DNA from: Klebsormidium nitens | Lineage: Eukaryota > Streptophyta > Klebsormidiophyceae > Klebsormidiales > Klebsormidiaceae | DNA length: 64,000 nt | Assembly: GCA_000708835.1 (NCBI GenBank) | Contig: DF237010.1 | Coordinates: 62,001-126,000, forward strand | Reading direction: 5' to 3' | In this document: piece after piece, positions 58,901 to 64,000 of the stretch | Position numbering within the stretch: the stretch's first letter is position 1 | Layout of the letters: each line of letters starts with the position of its first letter | Notes under the pieces: generated by a model | Database searches by the model: none | Told to the model about the DNA's origin: nothing | Seen by the model: only the letters and a program-made list of their open reading frames with translations | Program-made: the position numbers and the translations under genes

Positions 58901-59738
58901 CCTCTCCATACTTGTCATAGATCTGCTTTTTCTCCTTGTCCGCAAGCACCTCATAAGCTGCACCACCAAGTCAGTTGACACGTAAAGTGGACGCAGATAT
59001 AAGTTGCAAAAGGTCAATATTTCCTCGTGTCTGCCCGGGTCGCACATCCATCCCATGTTTGCCAGCAAAATGGAAGGGACATATCCTGTAGCAAAGAAAC
59101 TTCGTGCCAGCCAATCCAAGTACCATGCTGCAGCTCATATAATCTACAAAGATTCAAGGTATAAATCAGGAATTTCCGTCGACTCCGCTGAGCTTTGCAG
59201 ATCATACTTGGCTTCCACTGCATCAGCTCACTCGGTACTTTACTGAAAGATCCTGAGTGGTAACAAAGCCAGATTCCAGACGGTTTGTGGCGATTGCCAT
59301 GCTCAGACTAGATACTGATGACCAAATTTTCAAAATTACGCTCACCGTGCCCAATTTCCTGGAACTTTTTGTGTGCTTCTTCGGTTGGGTTCTTGTCGGG
59401 ATGGTACTTGAGGGCTAGTTTTCGATAGGCGCTCTTGATCTGGGCATCGGATGCGTGCTTCGAAACTTGTAGGGTGTCATAGTAATTCCGCCTGCAGTAT
59501 CAGGTGTTAGGGTTTCGATTTGCTTTCGAAACTTGAGTGGACGTACTACCACCAACTGAAAGGACCTTGATTGATCTACAAGCAGGCCCACTCATCAAAA
59601 AAATCCAAGAAGCATCGATCAGCTCCGACAAGCTGTGCGTGGTAGAAGGCAGAAAGATCGAGCTCACCCTGCATAAACCTCATTTGCGAGAAGCAGCAAA
59701 CACGCAAGCGCTGCAAGCGAAGCTCTGATGAGGTGCAT
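55933..59738 (-). CDS. ERDJ3B: ER-lumen J-domain co-chaperone ERdj3 (DNAJB11/ERDJ3B)
   Basis: ERdj3 hands unfolded secretory proteins to the Hsp70 BiP and stimulates its ATPase. Nine exons (59668-59738, 59346-59491, 58834-58957, 57667-57910, 57329-57415, 57053-57112, 56605-56682, 56296-56367, 55933-56094) give 347 residues. A clear signal peptide (1-23, core [10 protein letters not shown]) is followed by the J domain from 25 with HPD at 54-56. A Gly/Phe stretch leads to [10 protein letters not shown]. The substrate-binding part carries the family phrase [18 protein letters not shown] and four cysteines, Cys173, Cys175, Cys197 and Cys200, in the ERdj3 CxC and CxxC arrangement. [24 protein letters not shown] and [11 protein letters not shown] follow. 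It ends DNFTH with no KDEL-type signal, as is normal for this family. Confidence 0.95.
57953..58121. repeat. 66/67-bp minisatellite, about 2.6 copies, in intron 3 of ERdj3
   Basis: Units begin GGGTTC at 57953, 58020 and 58086 and share CTTGGGATTGG and GTGAAGTG words. The third copy is partial. Each unit keeps an open frame on the minus strand, but the segment lies between two well-supported exons, so it is read as intron. Confidence 0.8.
59507..59515 (-). promoter_or_regulatory. Telo-box (AAACCCTAA) in intron 1 of ERdj3
   Basis: The plus strand reads TTAGGGTTT, so the box is in sense orientation for ERdj3, inside its first intron close to the exon 2 acceptor. It is the same motif and placement as in the NAK-type kinase gene. 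One short match can be chance. Confidence 0.35.
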
Positions 59739-61805
59739 TATGCCAGCCCCACAGACGCAGATCTGCACCCCAGCGGACCGCGTTTCTGAGATGAATTTGA
59801 CAATAGCACCAGCGAGAGGCTGCGTAAGACGTCTACTCAAGAGTCAGGCACTAACAGGTGTGAAGGTATCAGCAATCAGGATTGATCGTGCCAATGAATC
59901 AGATATAGACGGGGATTCGATCAGAGCGCTGCGCCAGGTTTCTTCTGCCCTCCTTGAAGTTGAAGTCTCTGCTTCCGTCATGGACATTCAGTGATGCAAG
60001 TAGTACATAGCACTGCACTTGGAAAGTGTTAATAGGCTAGTGTACCAGGCCGTCGTTCTCTACCTCAATTTTTTTGACAGATGACCCGGGCAGTCCGGGC
60101 GGTCTGACAGCCATAAATGCTACCCTTCGATACTATTTTGGGTTCCCGGTACATGGGCGGCTATGGTTAGGGTAGCCAGGTCGAGGCTTAAACCGTCGGG
60201 AAAGCAAAGAGTCCCCGGGGAAGGACAGAACAAAGACCTAACCCGGCGAGTTTACGCGCTTGGCACCCCTACACATTAGAAACCACCAACCTAACCCTAC
60301 CCTTACCCCGGGCTTCTGACCTTTTTCTAACCAACCGCGGCCGCCACCGTCCGGGAAGAAGTGAGCCGTCGATATCCTTTCAGAACGCCACGCGGCGGCC
60401 GCTGCATTGCGCGTGAGCTCATCAGAGATGGAATGTTTGTGCCAGTCGTGACACTCGTGGGAGTCCAAACACACAGCTGACAACGGCCTGTTAACACTTT
60501 CCAAGTGCAGTGCTTTGACCTTTTTGCTTCAGTGATACACCCAGCTGCAACCGCTGTACGTGCTGCAATCAGTGCAAAAGCGCTACCCTTAGTGGGTTCT
60601 GGCGCCCTGCCAGAAACAGCAAAGGTACGAAAACTTCTTGTCCTCCTTCCCTGATACCGTGATACGAGCCAGTACGCCAACTCACAAATCACGGCGCACT
60701 TTCTGAATCTAAGCTTAGCCAGTAACCCTAATCTCCGGTCCCTTCACATTTGTCCGTCCGATGTGCTACAACCCGCATATCTTGCGGTCGAAACTTTTCC
60801 AAAGTGGATGGGTGTCCCATGACCTGCAGGCTCTAATCCTCGCCATTGGCCATGTCACGGAACCCCAATGAATCATGATTCTGATTGGATGTGCTGCGGT
60901 GGCAACAAACTCGAAGTTCTTCACTTTCTTCCACTGCTCTAGCCTCTACTCTCGAGGATACCTAGTGCTTGAAGAGTAAGTGCAGTCGTGTGGGAGTTGT
61001 GTGGTGGTGTGCCCTGGCCGCCTGGCAGGGCGCCTTCGAGATTCATAGTCGCAATTGCATCGTAGCGGGCTCCACCTTCGAAGTAGCCACTGAATGTTGG
61101 ATTTGAAAGTATCCAAGAAAAACCAACAAGGTAGAATTCTCGTGCAACGGTTCACATTGACGTCCTGGCCTCCTGGTGCTCAGAAGGTTGCCTTGAGCGA
61201 GCGGGAACAATCCAGACCTATTTACCAAGGGCGGCCTGACATTTCTGGCCGCGCTCGCGTCAGCATTTCTGTCTTACCAGCTGGTAAGAGCTACTTGCAG
61301 TTGGTATAAGAAAAGGTTGTTTTCTTAAACGCAAGACAGAACAAAGGGGGCTTCTCTCAATACTTTGTGTTTGCAGTAGGCAAGCTGCAGTGGTACAGAC
61401 AGAGCATATATAGTGTAGGCAAAGCTATTCCAAGAAACATCATAGAAGAAGATGGATTGCTGAACATCAATTCCTTGAAAGCATATTGTCTAGGAGCTCA
61501 AACAACGTGGTTGGTGCACAGGGATTTGTTTGGTAGCGTGATTGCGTGGGGCGTACTTTTGAAGCGCTGGGGGCTGACCCCAAGACATAACGCAAGCTTG
61601 CCCCCCTGCTGACCTGAGAGTAACAGTAAGTGCTTACACACCGGACAAACGCGCTTGCTGTTCCAACATTCACGGGAGTGGACGGCTGGTGAGGTGGGTG
61701 GCAAGGGGAGGGGCGATGCCGCTGTTGCGCACAGTCCAGGCACCCCTATGCCACCTCCATTGCTCTTTCTAGGGTGGCAATTGCTTGTGTAGAGTAGACG
61801 ACTTC
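59739..61805. promoter_or_regulatory. Long head-to-head spacer between ERdj3 and the bHLH gene
   Basis: The 2.07-kb region must hold both promoters. Reading frames of 70-120 codons exist but lack family features and splice support. A telomere-like CCTAACCCTACCCTTACCCC word is at about 60289-60308. The last kilobase may contain a long 5' untranslated region of the bHLH gene. Confidence 0.5.
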
Positions 61806-63936
61806 ATGGAGAGCTCAAAATCTGGAGCGGGTGACCCAACATTGCGCAACGGAGACTCTGGCACTCCCCCGGCCCCTGCCCTGCCCCCGCGGTTGCAGGC
61901 CAAGGATAACAGCCTCAGCCGGGCTGACTCCTTCCAGAGCAAAGATGGAAGTTCGGGGGAGTCAAAATCGAAAAGCCACAGCGAAGCAGAGCGACGACGA
62001 AGGGAAAGGATAAACGCCCACCTGGGAACACTACGAAATCTGCTGCCACACCCAACCAAGGTGAGCGTCGAGTACCTGAAATATCCAGCAATTGAAGCCC
62101 CAGGCATTTTGAGCAAATTGCAAGCGGTCTCTTAATCCTTCTGCTTTCTGGAAGCAGAGTGAATCCCCTGTGGGGTATCAGCGTGTTTGTTCATGAGGAA
62201 TAAAGAACCAATTTGTCTTTGAGTATGCTTGCCTTCTACCAAGGTTCCTTTCAAGGGGCAAACACGTTTGGTAGTTTACAATGTTTTTCTATAGCTCTTG
62301 GGATGACCTCAACCTGAGACAATGATTTCTCCCTGCCTAAGCTCCCCGCAGAAAATCACGGGCCGGTAATCTATTCCAACACACTTCATAGATATTTCTT
62401 TAAGGCCAACTTTGCAATATCACAATTCTTCGCCACGCACTGTGGATTCCATTTGTGGATTCCATGCTTTTCAATTCTGAAGCATTGTACAGGCCTCCAT
62501 TGGTTACGTTGTTCAGAGTTCTGTGCATCTTTCCAACTTACTTGTGCCCCCATGGTTTCACACTGTTTTTTGCAGGCCCCAGGTGCAGCTTGACTAAGTC
62601 ACCTGAGAAACTCGCCAACACTTCAGAAGCTCGTCTCTTTTCGTGTCTTCGGTGGGATCCCTCTCCCAACTTCTTGGGACTTGTTTTTTACTGCTCCTCT
62701 TTGTTTACTCACACATCGAGGTCCAAATTCAATCCCACATGTTCGTGGAAAGCTTCAGCATGCACTATCTCTAACGATCACACCTTTTGCTATGGCCAGG
62801 CTGATAAAGCGTCCCTGTTGGGCGAGGTGATTGACCACGTGAAGGAGCTGCAGCGGCAGGCGGACGAAGTTGCGGGGGAGGGGGTGCCGTCCGGTGGGGA
62901 CAAGGTTCTCGTGACGCTGGATGAGCAAGAAGGGGCGCAGGTGCTGAAAGTGGCCATGTCCTGCGAGGACCGGCCAGAGTTGCTCACTGAGGTTGTGAAA
63001 GCAATACAGAGGTGAGGGCAGCAGAGAGATTGTGAGCACCCTTCTGTAGTGATCTTTGTCAGAAAACGTATGTTTAGGGCGTTTTGAGTGCATTCTGAGG
63101 TTTGGGGCCCACTCAGATGAAGGTGAGGTTTGGCTGTAAGCAGTGAAAATGAACATACCAGCAACTCATACGAGCTGCTCGCAGTATTCCAAATTCCCTA
63201 AAGGTAAGAAACCAGTTTGGTAAGTTCTACAAGCATCAAAAGAGCGCAGTCTATTCCGTACCACTGGAAATTGGCGATAGGACAGATGACGAGAAGAAGA
63301 TTTGAATCTGTCCAACGACTTTCCAATTTGAAGTTCAGTTTACGCTCTGTCTGACATCCAGAGAGTAAGTTCAGGGCAATTTTCACAGTCACTTGATTTC
63401 AATATTCGATTCAGGAGTTTAGAATAGCAGACTTTTAGTTCTAAATCCTTGCTGAGTCTATCTCTGCGCTGAACTTGGAGATTCGCAGGCCCTTAGACAA
63501 TTGAATCTGGACTGATTACTGTTGCTTTGCAAGGCTACAAACCTTTCCATTGCCCGTCGGTTTTACCCTTTGCATCTCAAACTCCAATTCATTTCATTTC
63601 AGCTCCTTCCTGTGTTACTATATTTAAATGCAGTGTCTCCTTTGAGTACTTTGACGCTTTAGAGCGATTGTGTTGAAGGAAGTTTCGTGAGGTGGCAGGT
63701 GTAAACTTCGGACGCTGCGAGCAGAGATGACCACCCTTGGGGGGCGCGTCCGCCTCGACTTGCTCCTCGGCAGCGAAGAGGAGTCCAAGGAACAGAAGCT
63801 GCCGAAGGACGTCTGCAAGGCCGTCCGGGACGCGCTGACGGCTGTCATAGAAAGGAACGCGTCGTTGTCGAACCCGAACTGGCCCGAGAGTAAACGGCAA
63901 AAGACGGGGAACGGACAAACAGTGACCGCCTCGTGA
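61806..63936 (+). CDS. bHLH transcription factor with ACT-like C-terminal domain (plant bHLH30/32 type)
   Basis: Three exons (61806-62060, 62800-63011, 63699-63936) give 234 residues. The basic region SHSEAERRRRERI has His58, Glu62 and Arg66 in the positions that read E-box/G-box DNA. Helix 1 is NAHLGTLRNLLP. The loop spans the exon junction, and helix 2 is KASLLGEVIDHVKELQRQ. After a short gap an ACT-like fold follows (about 108-190): KVLVTLDEQEGAQVLKVAMS, CEDRPELLTEVVKAIQ and RTLRAEMTTLGGRVRLDLLL. This combination and the phrase KSHSEAERRRRERIN match the land-plant bHLH30/32/106/107 group. Target genes cannot be read from sequence. Upstream of ATG 61806 the frame starts only at TTG, so the ATG was chosen. 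Confidence 0.92.
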
Positions 63937-64000
63937 GCGGCTGCCTTTTGCTGGGAACAAGTTGAGTCAAGTCGATAGGTAAGATTTTTGGAAGAGGCGT

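Noticed and set aside
59728-59994. 88-codon ATG frame in the ERdj3/bHLH spacer
   Set aside because: It overlaps the ERdj3 start antisense and shows no domain or splice context; the length is within chance for this composition.
60289-60308. Telomere-like CCTAACCCTACCC word
   Set aside because: There are only two or three imperfect units, so it is neither a telomere nor a clear interstitial telomeric array.
60327-60692. 121-codon minus-strand frame
   Set aside because: It has no recognisable motif, low-complexity residue use and no exon partners; kept only as spacer.
1-64000. CRISPR arrays, bacterial operons, phage or defence islands
   Set aside because: All genes have spliceosomal introns and nuclear-gene layout; no repeat-spacer arrays or polycistronic spacing are present.

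Overview
The window is nuclear DNA from a photosynthetic eukaryote. Every gene I could rebuild is split by GT-AG introns (two GC-AG), often 100-500 nt long. The protein set is plant-like: a plastid tryptophan synthase beta chain, a plant-type alternative oxidase, a plant-type bHLH factor, a p80 katanin with a long linker and a short acyl-activating enzyme with a peroxisomal signal. Composition is near-balanced and introns are moderate in size. A streptophyte alga such as Klebsormidium would fit, but that name is an inference from style, not a match I could run.

Layout, left to right: a possible last exon at the left edge (2-70, +); alternative oxidase (1207-4516, -); splicing factor SLU7 (5326-7515, +); oligosaccharyltransferase subunit OSTC/DC2 (8644-9968, -); peroxisomal acyl-CoA synthetase-like enzyme (10543-14519, +); sphingosine-1-phosphate lyase (15912-21539, -); RNA polymerase subunit RPB4 (22803-24338, +); GEN1/SEND1-type Holliday-junction nuclease (25345-31420, -); NAK/AAK1-type kinase (33229-37374, -); katanin p80 (38202-43763, +); DDX51/Dbp6-type DEAD-box helicase (44718-50506, +); tryptophan synthase beta (51295-54991, -); ER-lumen J protein ERdj3 (55933-59738, -); bHLH factor with an ACT-like C-terminus (61806-63936, +). 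Exons were joined by hand from splice consensus, reading phase and family homology. All models except the kinase close in frame from ATG to stop.

The genes do not form one pathway; this is an ordinary mixed nuclear neighbourhood. Five pairs are head to head (AOX/SLU7, OSTC/AAE, S1P lyase/RPB4, kinase/katanin, ERdj3/bHLH), with spacers of 0.57-2.1 kb that must hold both promoters.

I found no self-evident new multi-gene system. The observations most worth following are: a serine at the regulatory CysI site of the alternative oxidase; a Glu-to-Asp change in the GEN1 active-site motif, plus a strong SUMO-interaction motif in its C-terminal tail; a 225-nt in-frame intron-like segment in GEN1; a duplicated splice acceptor in the S1P lyase gene; a 331-bp candidate MITE with matching 5-bp flanks; a long near-perfect hairpin at 32.2 kb; and several spacers crowded with short palindromes.
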